Positions 42,344 through 51,418 are shown, counted from the stretch's first letter. The stretch is DNA of 64,000 nt from Streptomyces antioxidans (GCF_000968685.2 NZ_LAKD02000027.1:186001-250000), one strand, 5' to 3'. Program-made: numbers and translations. The notes: a model not told the origin generated them from the sequence alone.

Positions 42344-43596
42344 CGCTCGCGGTACGCCTCACGGTCGAAGCGGACGCCACCGCGCCAGATCGCCTCGATC
42401 GACCGGGTGCGGGTGATGTCCCGCGTGGGGTCGCCCCGGACGAGGACGAGGTCCGCGCGCCGCCCCGGCGCGATCACCCCGCGGTCGGAGAGGCCGAAGT
42501 GCGCGGCGGGCGCCGAGGTCGCGGCCGTGAGCGCCTCCGCCGGAGTCAGTCCCGCCTCCACGAGGAGGGCCAGCTCGGTGTGGAGACCGGCGCCGTGGAC
42601 GACCGGGCAGGCGCGGTCCGGGCGGTAGTTGGTGTCGGTCCCCGCCAGCACGGGCACCCCTGCCCGGTGCAGCCGGGCCACGCTCGCCAGGGCGTGGCTG
42701 AAGTGGTGCTCGGGGGATACCTTTTCCACGCACAGGCCCTCATGGCCTTCCGCGATCGCGGTACGGGCGTGGTCCGGCAGATAGCGGACGATGCGCGGAT
42801 CGTCCGCCAGCGACCGTCCCGTACGGGGCCGGGAGGGGGTCTCGGGGGCGGACGCCTCCAGCATGGCCAGGGTGGGGATGGCGACACGCTTCGCGTCCGC
42901 GGCCCGGCTGACGAACGCGTCGTCCAGCGCGGCTTCCAGCGGAAGGTGGGTCAGCATGTCCACACCGCTGTCCAGGGCGAGCCGTGCGGACCATCCGGCG
43001 GACACATGGGCCACGGTGAGCAGGCCACGGCGCCGGGCGGCGCCGGCGAGCGCCGTCACGGTCGCCCCGTCCAGAGCGGGCAGCGACATCCCGTGGTTGG
43101 CGCCGTCATCCACGATGATCTTGATGAAGTGCGCGCCCTCCGACTGCCGCGCGGCCACGAACGCGTCGGCCTCATCGGGCCCGGCCACCGTCGGCAGCAG
43201 CGGCATGGCGTGGCCCGGGTGTCCCCCGGGCGCGCTGGCCACCAGCCCCGAGCTGCGCATATCGGCGAGACCGGCGCGCTCACCGGCCGCCGTGCACAGG
43301 GCCTGGGTGAGCTCCGGCGGGCCCATGAACATGTCCAGCTCGGTGGTCACACCGAAGGCCAGCGCCAGTTCGAGATTGCTCTCGGCGCCGAACACATGGG
43401 TATGCGCGTCGATCAGCCCGGGCAGCAGCGTCAGGCCCGTTCCGTCGATCACCTCGGCCCCTGCCGGGCCACCCGGGGCCGCGGCGGGCTCCGTCAGGAC
43501 CCGTGTGATGACCCCGTCGGCGAACTCCACCGCCCCGGGGCCCAGCATCACTGTCCCGTCGAAGATCCGCACCTTGTCGATGATCACCGGCCGCAT
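42331..43596 (-). CDS. Amidohydrolase family metal-dependent hydrolase
   Basis: 421 residues from ATG 43596, 5 bp after the prenyltransferase stop. The N- and C-terminal beta sandwich of the family is present (IIDKVRIFDGTVMLGPGAVEFADGVITRV and the ending GRRADLVLVRGDPT). Metal-site motifs are GLIDAHTHVFG, VAHVSAGW, THLPLE and VLAGTDTNY. The enzyme hydrolyses C-N bonds, often in cyclic amides or N-acyl groups. As part of the operon it may tailor or release an intermediate, or confer self-resistance. A closer group is the imidazolonepropionase/prolidase-like amidohydrolases, but the substrate is unknown. Confidence 0.85.
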   Translation of the reverse strand: MRPVIIDKVRIFDGTVMLGPGAVEFADGVITRVLTEPAAAPGGPAGAEVIDGTGLTLLPGLIDAHTHVFGAESNLELALAFGVTTELDMFMGPPELTQALCTAAGERAGLADMRSSGLVASAPGGHPGHAMPLLPTVAGPDEADAFVAARQSEGAHFIKIIVDDGANHGMSLPALDGATVTALAGAARRRGLLTVAHVSAGWSARLALDSGVDMLTHLPLEAALDDAFVSRAADAKRVAIPTLAMLEASAPETPSRPRTGRSLADDPRIVRYLPDHARTAIAEGHEGLCVEKVSPEHHFSHALASVARLHRAGVPVLAGTDTNYRPDRACPVVHGAGLHTELALLVEAGLTPAEALTAATSAPAAHFGLSDRGVIAPGRRADLVLVRGDPTRDITRTRSIEAIWRGGVRFDREAYRERTAS

Positions 43597-43601
43597 CCCT
43601 C

Positions 43602-44519
43602 TCACCGTCCGATCGCGATCGCTGTGGCCCCGTAGAAGCACAGCAGGTTGAAGAAGAGCACAAAGGCCATCGCCGGGAGCATCAGCCCGGATGGCTTTCT
43701 GCGCACGAGGAAGCGCCAGGCGCCGAGGGCGGGAAAGACGATGCTCAGCGCCGGAAGCAGGCCCCGGGCCCCGAAGAGCAGGAGCGCGAGTGCCACCGCG
43801 CCCACGGCGAGCGCGAGGCACACGGCCGCGCTGCCACGCGGGCCGAACACCTCCGAGTACAGCCGTGCCTCCGGGTCCCGCCGCCACTCGGTCTTCCGCG
43901 CGAACTCGAACTGGAGGAAGGCGCAGGCGAACATGGCCATCAGCGGGACGGCCCGGCCGTCGCCGTCGATCGCGTCGCTGGTCAGCAGCGAGACATAGAG
44001 GTAGACGGAGAGCAGCAGCTGCACCGGGTAGCTGACCAGGAGATTGCCGATGAGGGCCGCGCCGATCCGTGGCCACCAGCGCTCCAGAGCCACCAGGAAC
44101 AGCGTGTAGCCGAGGGCGAGCAGGATCAGCAGCACGGAGGGGGCCGAGACGAATGCGTTGAGCACCACGACGAGTACGGTGATCAGCGCCATCGCGCCGC
44201 GCAGCTCCGCCACCGTGATGGCGCCCGTCACCAGCGGCCGGTCCGGGTTGTGCCGCCGGTCGTACTCCAGGTCCTTCTGCTCATCGACCATGCGGGCGAA
44301 CAGCAGGGCAAGCACCACGCTCACCGCGCGCACCACGGTCGCCCCGGAGGGCGTCCAGTGCGAAGCGGGCCCGGACAGTGCCTCGGCCGAACCTTCCAGG
44401 GTCAGGGTCCACAGCACGCCGTAGGTGACATAGATCTGCGGGCGGAACATCCGCAGGACGAAACGGCCCAGCCGGGCGGGCACCCGGGAGGCGGTCAGGA
44501 CATCGCTCAACGCTGCCAC
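43602..44519 (-). CDS. UbiA family prenyltransferase
   Basis: 305 residues, integral membrane, with about 8-9 hydrophobic segments. The first Asp-rich motif is ARMVDEQKDLEYDRRHNPDRPLVTG, a good match to the diphosphate/Mg-binding DxxxD and the PxRPL that follows in UbiA proteins. The second motif is less canonical (FEFARKTEWRRDPEARLYSEVFG). The enzyme would transfer a prenyl group to an acceptor at the membrane. It lies between the AfsA-family and amidohydrolase genes in the same orientation with short gaps, so it probably prenylates the product of this cluster. No prenyl diphosphate synthase is encoded nearby, so it would use the cellular pool. Confidence 0.85.
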   Translation of the reverse strand: MAALSDVLTASRVPARLGRFVLRMFRPQIYVTYGVLWTLTLEGSAEALSGPASHWTPSGATVVRAVSVVLALLFARMVDEQKDLEYDRRHNPDRPLVTGAITVAELRGAMALITVLVVVLNAFVSAPSVLLILLALGYTLFLVALERWWPRIGAALIGNLLVSYPVQLLLSVYLYVSLLTSDAIDGDGRAVPLMAMFACAFLQFEFARKTEWRRDPEARLYSEVFGPRGSAAVCLALAVGAVALALLLFGARGLLPALSIVFPALGAWRFLVRRKPSGLMLPAMAFVLFFNLLCFYGATAIAIGR

Positions 44520-44562
44520 CGGCCCCCGAAGACGGGCCGGTCGGGCGTGCCGGGGGCGGCGG

Positions 44563-45552
44563 TCATATCGGCCGTGCTTCCGTGGGGGCCGGGGTGAGGC
44601 TCAGTTCGCCGTCGGCGATGGTGTGTCCGGCCTGCTTCATGGCGCAGCGCAGTACGGCGCCCGTCCCGTCGCCCGGCGCACGGACGCTCTCGCAGATGAT
44701 CGGCAGATCCAGCTCGCCGAAGCCGGTGAACCTCGCCCTCAGCCCCGTGAGGACGGCCGATGCCGACGGCAGTGCCCCGGTTTCCACCGCGGTGGCGAGG
44801 CTCAGCTGGCGGAATGCCTCAAGGGTCAGCATGCCGGGGACATGGTCCACGGGGTGGTCGAACAGCACCGGGTGGCTGGTGTCGACGAGCAGTCGAGCGG
44901 TCCCCATCTCCGCGCCGTCCGGCGGGTGTTGGAGCTGGAACGGGGAGATGACCACGTTCGCGGCGTCCCTGCGGTCGACCAGCGCCTCCCCGATCCGCGG
45001 CCCCGGCTCAATGGCCGTGAACGTGGGCTGGACGGGCAGCCCGAGCGTGGCACGCACCTCCTCGCGCCTCGCCCGCCACTGGGCGGGCGTCAGCCAGGAC
45101 ATGGAGCCCTCCAGCGTCGCAACGACGCGGTCATCGATCAGCGCGCCGTAGGACAGCCGTGCCCCGGTCAGGCCCTCGCGGCCACGGAAGCGGCGCACGA
45201 TGCGGCAGCGCAGCACCAGCTCGGTGGGGGCGTCACCCACCGCGAAGGCGGTGATGTCCGCGTCGCGCAGGGCGATGTCCCGCAGGATGAACTTGGTGCC
45301 GAACGGGTTCTCGAACAGGTCGTGGCCCAGCATGAGGAGCGACTGCCGGACGGCCTCCACCAGGACCATCGGGTCGTAGACGCGGCGGCAGCCCGCCGTG
45401 TCCCGGTAGAAGGCGTGTGAGCGGGGGATCTGCACCCCGATGTCGAGGGTGTCCTCGTCCCTGGCGAGCACACCGGTCAGAAACACCTCGGCCAGGCTCA
45501 GCCGATGGACGAGCTCACGCGGCACCGTCTGACTGAATTCCACCGTGTCCAT
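44563..45552 (-). CDS. AfsA/ScbA family protein (A-factor biosynthesis hotdog repeat)
   Basis: 329 residues with two hotdog repeats. Repeat 1 has FSQTVPRELVHRLSLAEVFLTGV, IPRSHAFYRD and YDPMVLVEAVRQSLLMLGHDLFENPFGTKFIL. Repeat 2 has ISPFQLQHPPDGAEMGTARLLVDTSHPVLFDHPVDHVPGMLTLEAFRQ. These are the defining AfsA motifs. AfsA itself joins a beta-ketoacyl chain to dihydroxyacetone phosphate in gamma-butyrolactone hormone synthesis. Here there is no adjacent gamma-butyrolactone receptor (TetR) gene and the enzyme is embedded in an operon with an acyl ligase and ACP, so it may condense the ACP-bound acyl chain with a three-carbon phosphate to build a metabolite. That step is inference. Confidence 0.9.
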   Translation of the reverse strand: MDTVEFSQTVPRELVHRLSLAEVFLTGVLARDEDTLDIGVQIPRSHAFYRDTAGCRRVYDPMVLVEAVRQSLLMLGHDLFENPFGTKFILRDIALRDADITAFAVGDAPTELVLRCRIVRRFRGREGLTGARLSYGALIDDRVVATLEGSMSWLTPAQWRARREEVRATLGLPVQPTFTAIEPGPRIGEALVDRRDAANVVISPFQLQHPPDGAEMGTARLLVDTSHPVLFDHPVDHVPGMLTLEAFRQLSLATAVETGALPSASAVLTGLRARFTGFGELDLPIICESVRAPGDGTGAVLRCAMKQAGHTIADGELSLTPAPTEARPI

Positions 45553-45567
45553 GCTTACCCCTCTGAG

Positions 45568-46572
45568 TTACCGGACCGCCGACCGGGCCAGGTGGTGGTG
45601 CCAGTCGGACACACTGACTCCACCGAGCACGGGGGCCAGCCCCTTGCGCTTCATCGGCAGGACATGGGAGCCGACGATCACCGTGTCCCAGGAATCGAGG
45701 GGCAGCCCGGCCCGCCAGACGGCTTCGATCAGCCGCTGGTAGCCCTCCCGGTCCCGAGCGGTGAGCAGGGCGGCGCGCAGCTCGTCCCGGACGGCGCCGG
45801 GGGCCAGGGCTTCCCCGGCCTCCGCCACGGCCCGCTTGAGCCGTTCCGCGGCCGGTTCGAAGGAGAGATCCCGCTCGGGCACCTCGGTGTGCAGCCGCTC
45901 GCCGAGCTCATGCGCCCGGGCGGACCGGTCCTCGCCCGACAGCGCGGAGGCGTAGACCCGCTGTCGGAGCGCCGCGCCGAAGTAGATGCCCAACTCCCGT
46001 GCCACATCGGCGGGTTCGTCGGGGGTGTGGACGAGGTTGAGCAGATAGCTGTAGCGGCCGGTCGCGTACCGGAGCTGGCCGGGAACCCGGGCCAGCGGGT
46101 CGGTCGGGCCCTTGCGCTCGGTCAGGACGACCGACGCGGGTGCGCCCGGCGGAACCCCGGCCCCTTCGGCGTCCTGGCGCACCACGAGCACCACCGCGTC
46201 GCAGGTGTCGGTGAACAGATCGGCCAGGCGGCGGCGCTCCGGTGTGGCCAGGTTCCACTGGAAGTACCACAGCGCCCGTACGGTGTTGGGGGTGAGCCGG
46301 GTGCGTTCCGCGGCCACGATCCGGAACCCCTCCCCGGCCAGCCAGTCGATGGTCGTCGGCAGCTGCCTGCTGACCACGGCGTCGGGCTTGAGCAGCAGCG
46401 CGGCGTGCTGGTGGAGGAAGCCGTCGACGTCGGCGGTGAGGGTGGCGAGCTGTTCCACGCTCTCCAGGAAGTAGGTGTCCGAGCCGAAGAGGACGCGCTT
46501 GCGCGGATCGCAGCTGAGGGCCGGGGATATGTCGTCGCCGAAGGGCCGCCCGTTCGTCGTGCCGTCGGTCAT
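45568..46572 (-). CDS. Nucleoside-diphosphate-kinase-like protein
   Basis: 334 residues. Residues about 50-195 read as a divergent NDP kinase: AALLLKPDAVVSRQLPTTIDWLAGEGFRIVAAERTRLTPNTVR, then LTERKGPTDPLARVPGQLRYATG and NLVHTPDEPADVARELGIYFG. The His in NLVHTPDEP aligns with the phosphohistidine of NDP kinase (NxVHGSD), so phosphotransfer chemistry is plausible. The C-terminal 140 residues (ELGERLHTEVPERDLSFEPAAERLKRAVAEAG...) are not recognisable. It overlaps the reductase start by 4 bp and is 15 bp from the AfsA-type gene. In a cluster it might phosphorylate an intermediate rather than nucleotides. Confidence 0.7.
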   Translation of the reverse strand: MTDGTTNGRPFGDDISPALSCDPRKRVLFGSDTYFLESVEQLATLTADVDGFLHQHAALLLKPDAVVSRQLPTTIDWLAGEGFRIVAAERTRLTPNTVRALWYFQWNLATPERRRLADLFTDTCDAVVLVVRQDAEGAGVPPGAPASVVLTERKGPTDPLARVPGQLRYATGRYSYLLNLVHTPDEPADVARELGIYFGAALRQRVYASALSGEDRSARAHELGERLHTEVPERDLSFEPAAERLKRAVAEAGEALAPGAVRDELRAALLTARDREGYQRLIEAVWRAGLPLDSWDTVIVGSHVLPMKRKGLAPVLGGVSVSDWHHHLARSAVR

Positions 46573-47723
46573 CGGCGGGCTCCGTTCACATCGCTGGCGG
46601 CCGGGCCGGTCCGGTGCGCCACCGGGGTGGCGTCCGGGCCCGTGATGTTCAGCCGGGCGAGCACCTCGGTGGCGTCGGCGGGCGGTGCGCCCAGGTAGCC
46701 CGTCTCCAGGCAGTGGTCGATCAGCGTGCGCAGGAAGTCCTGCCCGTCCGCCGGTGGCCTGCGGGTGGCCAGGCCCGCCGTATGGGAGTCGTCGAAGCGC
46801 GTCCGGCGCCGGAAGTAGCTCTCGTAGAGCGTCATGACACGCTCGTAGTACGCCCGCTCCCGGCGGGGCAGCCGCTGGGCGTCGAAGCTCGTCGGTGGCA
46901 CGAACCGCGGTACGTGGAACGGCGGGTACTCGGCCATCACATCGGAGAAGTCCCGCAGCGTCAGCGGTGCGCCCACCGCGTGGAAGGTCCGGCCCGCCGC
47001 CTCCTCGAACCGTTGGGTGACCTCGGTGATGAGGTCCGCCACATAGTCCACGGGCACCAGGTCCAGACGCGCCTCGTACTGGCCGGGGATGGAGCGGACC
47101 TTGCCCTCCGTGGCCAGTTTGAGCACGACGTAGATGTTCTTGTAGTCGCGCACCGCTCCGGTGCGCTCGTCGCCGACGACGATGCTGGGGCGGACGACCG
47201 CGGCTCGCACCCCGTCGGCCTGGGCCTTGTGCACCAGGGTCTCGGCCCGGAACTTGCTGTCCTCGTAGGCGTTGGCGAGTCGCTGGCCCTCGTCCAGCTC
47301 GGTCTCGCGGATCAGCCCGTCGCGCTCACCGCACACATAGGCGGTTCCCACGTGCACGAGGGGCACGCCCCCGGCGCGGGCCAGCTCCAGGACACGGGCG
47401 GTGCCGTCGACGTTGACCGCCTGGTACACCTCGTCGGGGAGGCCGAAGTCGGTGATCGCGGCGCAGTGCACGACGCGGTCGAGGCCGTCCGCGGCCAGCG
47501 TCTGGTACGCGGCCTCGGACAGGCCGAGCCGGGGCCTGGTCACATCGCCCGGCAGGCAGGTGACGGCGTCCGGCTCCAGCGGGGTGCCGTCGTTGCGCAT
47601 GATCACCGGCTGGTTGTGGACCAGGGCGGTGACCCGGTGCCCGGCCGCCACCAGCCGGGCGGTGACCTCCGCGCCGACCAGCCCGGCCGCGCCGGTCACC
47701 AGAATCCTCAAGGGCTCCGTCAT
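46569..47723 (-). CDS. NAD(P)-dependent extended SDR, thioester-reductase type
   Basis: 384 residues from ATG 47723, overlapping the ACP gene stop by 4 bp. The Rossmann motif is ILVTGAAGLVGAEVTARLVAAGH and the catalytic YxxxK is in ANAYEDSKFRAETLV. DRVVHCAAITDFGLPDEVYQAVNVDGTARVLELA and VVRPSIVVGDERTG are typical of the SDR_e group that includes carboxylic-acid-reductase/thioester reductase domains. It is a stand-alone version next to an ACP and an acyl-AMP ligase, so it may release an acyl-ACP thioester as an aldehyde or alcohol. An epimerase role is the alternative. Confidence 0.82.
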   Translation of the reverse strand: MTEPLRILVTGAAGLVGAEVTARLVAAGHRVTALVHNQPVIMRNDGTPLEPDAVTCLPGDVTRPRLGLSEAAYQTLAADGLDRVVHCAAITDFGLPDEVYQAVNVDGTARVLELARAGGVPLVHVGTAYVCGERDGLIRETELDEGQRLANAYEDSKFRAETLVHKAQADGVRAAVVRPSIVVGDERTGAVRDYKNIYVVLKLATEGKVRSIPGQYEARLDLVPVDYVADLITEVTQRFEEAAGRTFHAVGAPLTLRDFSDVMAEYPPFHVPRFVPPTSFDAQRLPRRERAYYERVMTLYESYFRRRTRFDDSHTAGLATRRPPADGQDFLRTLIDHCLETGYLGAPPADATEVLARLNITGPDATPVAHRTGPAASDVNGARR

Positions 47724-48043
47724 CGGCCCTCCTCCGGCTGCCGAGCCTCGGTCTCCTGCCACGCCTCGGTCTCCTGCCGTACTTCTGTCACCAGGCGGAC
47801 GATGTCGCCGAGGGTGGTGACCGTGGCGGTCCTCTCCTGGGCGAGCTCCCCGAGCCCGAAGCCCTGCTCCAGCGCCAGCGTCAGTTCGATGAGCCGGAGC
47901 GAGTCATAGGCCAGATCCGCGATGAGCTCGGTGTCATCGGCGAGGGCGGCCTCGCCCACGGGCGCCATCGCGCCGACGATCGCGTACACCGTGCTCCGCG
48001 TCTCGTCCTCGTTGAGCGATGGTGTGCTGGTGCTTGACGTCAA
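47720..48043 (-). CDS. Acyl carrier protein (TTG start)
   Basis: 107 residues if read from TTG 48043, which has the RBS GGGAGGA 3-4 bases upstream. The open frame extends further upstream to 48091 but overlaps the preceding gene and has no RBS. The carrier motif is LIADLAYDSLRLIEL with Ser48 as the phosphopantetheine site; DDTELIADLAYDSL is the canonical ACP helix II entry. The C-terminal tail is Glu/Gln/Thr-rich. It is probably loaded by the acyl-AMP ligase and unloaded by the reductase or AfsA-family enzyme. Confidence 0.88.
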   Translation of the reverse strand: MTSSTSTPSLNEDETRSTVYAIVGAMAPVGEAALADDTELIADLAYDSLRLIELTLALEQGFGLGELAQERTATVTTLGDIVRLVTEVRQETEAWQETEARQPEEGR

Positions 48044-48059
48044 CGTTCCTCCCTCAGCG

Positions 48060-49715
48060 TCAGGTGGTGGCGAGATGGGGCTGCGCGCCACCGCTGGACA
48101 GCAGATCGCTCGCCTCGTCGATGGGCAGGTCCGCGTCGAGGTGGGCGCCGAGGCGCAGCCAGTCGTAGCCGATCTCCAGGGTCTGCCGCCATCCGTCCGA
48201 GGAGTCGAAGGAGGACGGGAAGCCGTGTGCGCCGATCGTGTGCCGGACCAGGGCGACGAAGTCGTCCAGTGCGGTGAGCGCCGCGCTGCCCTGGGCCGCG
48301 GACGCGATCGTGAGCGTCGACAGGCGCCGGGCCTTCGTCCGGATCTCGTCGGCGTCCGCTCCCCCGGGCAGGAGGGAGAGTCTGCGGACGACCTCGGAGT
48401 CCGGCGGCAGCGGGTTGACTCCGTGGGCGCTGAGCACCCCGCGCAGCGCGGCCCGCAGTATCCTCCGGGCGCTGAGTTCGGCGACGCTCCACTGCTCGCG
48501 GTCCAGGGCGCCGGTGAGGTCCTCGCGGGCGTTCTCCACCAGTACGTTGGACCACACCAGGGTCATCGCGGCGGCGCTGAACCGGCGGGCGGGCATGGGC
48601 ACGAGATCGATGCCCTCCGCACCGCCGACCGCGGCCCCGCCCACGGTGACGATGGGCCGTGCGACGCTCGGTGGCGGTGTGACGGGTCCCGACGGGGCGG
48701 CCAGCGGCATGGCGGGGACGATCGGGCCGTCGCCCTTCCACGCCACCTTCACCAGGCCGAAGCGGAGGAACTGGGCGATCCGCGGACCCGCCTGTGGTGC
48801 TCCTGACGCGTCCGCCACGGCCACGACGCTCCCCAGGGGGCGTCCGAAGACGACCGAACGCCAGGCCCGTGCCGCGCGCTCACCGAGGACGAACACATCC
48901 TGCTTGTCGCGTACGACATGTACGCGGTCGCCGGTCTGCCAGGTGGTCACCCCGGGGGCCCTGGCCACGGTGATCCGCTCGGAGTCGGGCTCGGCGCCCG
49001 CCACTCCCAGATCGGCCGTGAGCCGGACGCCCTCGCTGATGTACCCGGCAGTGTCCAGGCCCGACGCGTCCACCGAGGCGAGGGTCCGATAGCGGTCACA
49101 CAGCGGCTGGTCACCGATCCGGTCCAGCTGCATGGGCAGCCACTTCGGCTCCAGATAGGTCTCTCCCCGCCCCGCCGCCCAGGACTTCACCGCCTGCAGC
49201 AGGCCGGCTTCGGTCCATGCCGCAGCCTCGTCCTCCTGGCCGAGTTCCCGCAGGGCGAGCGCGTAGCGGATGGACTGGCGCGCGTGGTGTGCCCACCACT
49301 CCCGCACCGTGTCCTGGAAGTCGTCGGCGGACATCAGCCCCTTGACCTTCGCCACCAGGCCCGGATTACGCAGCGGGAAGCTGCGCAGCAGACGCTGACA
49401 GCGGTTCAGCAGATCCTCGGGGAGGTCGCCCACGTGGCCGCGGGTGTCGGCCGCGACCGCGGAGAACTGCTCGGCGAGCTGCCGCACCGAGCGGGTTCTG
49501 ACCTCGACCCGCCGACCGTCAAGGAAGAGGAGCGAGGGCATGGTGGGCAGGTCGGCGTCGCTGTCCGCGATGAGCAGGAAGTCGATGTCGGACGAGGAAT
49601 TGCCGAAGCCCTCGGCGATCGAACCCTCGAGGACCACGGCGCAGTCGGCGGTGGAGTGGATCTGCGGAATGGTCTTGTCGAGCAGGTTCTGCAGATAGTC
49701 CTCGCTGAGGATCAC
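48060..49715 (-). CDS. Nucleotidyltransferase-fold protein of unknown role
   Basis: 551 residues from GTG 49715, which overlaps the ligase stop (GTGA) and is preceded by GGGAGG. The N-terminal motif LEGSIAEGFGNSSSDIDFLLIA (30-50) is a clear GSxxxG...SDxDxxxI nucleotidyltransferase signature with two metal-binding Asp residues. The region after about residue 130 is helical (REWWAHHARQSIRYALALRELGQEDEAAAW). A middle part (VTTWQTGDRVHVVRDKQDVFVLGERAARAW) resembles a small PqqD-like domain, and the C-terminal 200 residues are again helical. It may adenylylate or otherwise nucleotidylate a cluster intermediate; a regulatory toxin/antitoxin-like role cannot be excluded. Confidence 0.7.
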   Translation of the reverse strand: MILSEDYLQNLLDKTIPQIHSTADCAVVLEGSIAEGFGNSSSDIDFLLIADSDADLPTMPSLLFLDGRRVEVRTRSVRQLAEQFSAVAADTRGHVGDLPEDLLNRCQRLLRSFPLRNPGLVAKVKGLMSADDFQDTVREWWAHHARQSIRYALALRELGQEDEAAAWTEAGLLQAVKSWAAGRGETYLEPKWLPMQLDRIGDQPLCDRYRTLASVDASGLDTAGYISEGVRLTADLGVAGAEPDSERITVARAPGVTTWQTGDRVHVVRDKQDVFVLGERAARAWRSVVFGRPLGSVVAVADASGAPQAGPRIAQFLRFGLVKVAWKGDGPIVPAMPLAAPSGPVTPPPSVARPIVTVGGAAVGGAEGIDLVPMPARRFSAAAMTLVWSNVLVENAREDLTGALDREQWSVAELSARRILRAALRGVLSAHGVNPLPPDSEVVRRLSLLPGGADADEIRTKARRLSTLTIASAAQGSAALTALDDFVALVRHTIGAHGFPSSFDSSDGWRQTLEIGYDWLRLGAHLDADLPIDEASDLLSSGGAQPHLATT

Positions 49716-51418
49716 ACGGGCCTCCCGGTCGTGACATGGGCCGTCTCCAGGACGTGCGCGTCTTTGAGACGGCCCGCTCGCAGCTCTTCCCACATGTGGC
49801 GGCGTCTCGGCTTGCCGCTGGACGTCTTTCTGATCAGCCCGCTGCGTCCGGTGACAACGGTGATGGCGACGTCGTCGCCGAGTGCGCCGCGCAGGACGAG
49901 CGTGGCGTCCTCCGCCCACGCGCCCTCGGGCTTCTCCGCGAACAGCGTCACGGAGGTGCCGCCGGTGCCCTCGACACCGACGACGGCGCACTTCTCCCGG
50001 GCGATCCCGGTCGCGGACACCACCTTCGCCTCCAGGTCCTCCATATAGACACTGCGTCCGCGGGCCTTGAGGCTGTCGCCCATCCGGCCGAGCACGAACA
50101 GCTCGCCGCGGTGGAAAAACCCGGCGTCACCGGTCCTGATGCCGCCGTCGAGGAACCGTGTGGAGCCGGTGCGCCCGGCGTGGTAGCCGCTGGTCACCGA
50201 GGGGCCGGTCACCGCGATCTCGCCGAGGTGGCCGTCCGGCAGCGGCCGTCCCCGGTCGTCCACCACCGTGGCGCCCACCCCGTCGCCGGGGCCGCCGCAG
50301 CCGATCAGCCAGCCGTCCGCGGCGTCGTCCGAGGGCGGGTGCACGGAGCTCGCGAACTCGCCCTCGTCGGCGATGGTGACGGGGCCGCCGAAGCGCAGCG
50401 CGCCGGTGTCCACGCGCAGGGTCGGTGCGGGAGCGCCGGAGGTACGGACGGTCACCGCGAGCGTGGCCTCGGCGAGCCCGTACGACGGAAGGTAGACCGA
50501 CGGGGAGAATCCGGCGGGTGCGGCGAGCCCGGCGAAGTGCTCCAGCGCACGGGGGTTGATGGGTTCGGCGCCGACGATGGCGTTGCGCCACGCGGACAGG
50601 TCCAGGTCCGCGAGCCGGTCACCGAGCCGTCGGGCGGCGTACTCGAACGCGAAGGGCGGGGCGGCGGTGTGCGCGGCGACGGCGAAGCACCGCAGCCAGC
50701 GGGCCGGATCGCGGATGAACTGTTCGGGGCGCATCAGCCACAGATCGTCCTGGACGCTCACGGGGGTGAGCAGACAGCCGATGAGCCCCATGTCGTGGTG
50801 GAGCGGCAGCCAGGAGGCCCCGGCGTCGCCCGCGCGCCAGCCGAGTGCGCTCCGGATCAGCGCGAGGTTGGCCTCCAGGTTCGCCCAGGTGACCCGGACT
50901 CCGCGGGGCCTGCTGCTGGAGCCCGAGGTGAACTGGAGGAGGGCGAGTTCGCCGGGTTCGCGGGGCGGGATCTCGTCGCCGTCATCGCGCCAGATCCACG
51001 GCGCGCGGTCGGAGCCAGCTGCCGCCAGTACCCGGGCGGCCAGCGGCGCGAGGGCTTCGGCGGTGATGGTGACGGCGGCCTCGGTCTGCCGCAGGATCCC
51101 GGCCGTGTGCTCCACGTACTCGGCCTCGGCGGCGAACGCGGGAGGGGGAACGAGACACACCGTGGCGCCCGCGGCCCAGACGCCGAAGAGCGACGACAGA
51201 CACGGGAAACCGGTGGGCAGGAGGACGCACACCACATCGCCGGGGCGCACGCCTTGTGCCGCCAGCGATCCGGCCACCCGCCGTGCGGAGGCGGCGAGTT
51301 CGGGGTATCCGTGGAACGCCCAGCCGCCTCGGTCGTCGGCGAGGTGGATGCCCCGGCCGTGGAGGTCTCCGGCCATGCGAGGGGGGTCCGTCAGCCAGGA
51401 GAGCAGCGGGTCACTCAC
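49712..51418 (-). CDS. Fatty acyl-AMP ligase (FAAL) family adenylating enzyme
   Basis: 568 residues from GTG 51418, overlapping the previous gene by 8 bp. An apparent longer N-terminus of repeated Lys-Pro is the antiphase reading of a hexanucleotide repeat and is rejected. The ANL motifs are LLQFTSGSSSRPRGVRVTWANLEANL (ATP binding, near 165), SWLPLHHDMGLIGCLLTPV, PSYGLAEATLAVTV, IRTGDAGFFHRGELFVLGRMGDSLKARGRSVYMEDLEAKV and RKTSSGKPRRRHMWEEL with the catalytic Lys. The HHDMGLI and late sequence fit FAALs, which make acyl-adenylates and pass them to an ACP. The ACP is encoded two genes downstream. Confidence 0.9.
   Translation of the reverse strand: MSDPLLSWLTDPPRMAGDLHGRGIHLADDRGGWAFHGYPELAASARRVAGSLAAQGVRPGDVVCVLLPTGFPCLSSLFGVWAAGATVCLVPPPAFAAEAEYVEHTAGILRQTEAAVTITAEALAPLAARVLAAAGSDRAPWIWRDDGDEIPPREPGELALLQFTSGSSSRPRGVRVTWANLEANLALIRSALGWRAGDAGASWLPLHHDMGLIGCLLTPVSVQDDLWLMRPEQFIRDPARWLRCFAVAAHTAAPPFAFEYAARRLGDRLADLDLSAWRNAIVGAEPINPRALEHFAGLAAPAGFSPSVYLPSYGLAEATLAVTVRTSGAPAPTLRVDTGALRFGGPVTIADEGEFASSVHPPSDDAADGWLIGCGGPGDGVGATVVDDRGRPLPDGHLGEIAVTGPSVTSGYHAGRTGSTRFLDGGIRTGDAGFFHRGELFVLGRMGDSLKARGRSVYMEDLEAKVVSATGIAREKCAVVGVEGTGGTSVTLFAEKPEGAWAEDATLVLRGALGDDVAITVVTGRSGLIRKTSSGKPRRRHMWEELRAGRLKDAHVLETAHVTTGRPV

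Noticed and set aside
48044..48091. An ATG start for the acyl carrier protein at 48091
   Set aside because: It would overlap the preceding gene and has no RBS, whereas TTG 48043 has a close GGGAGGA.
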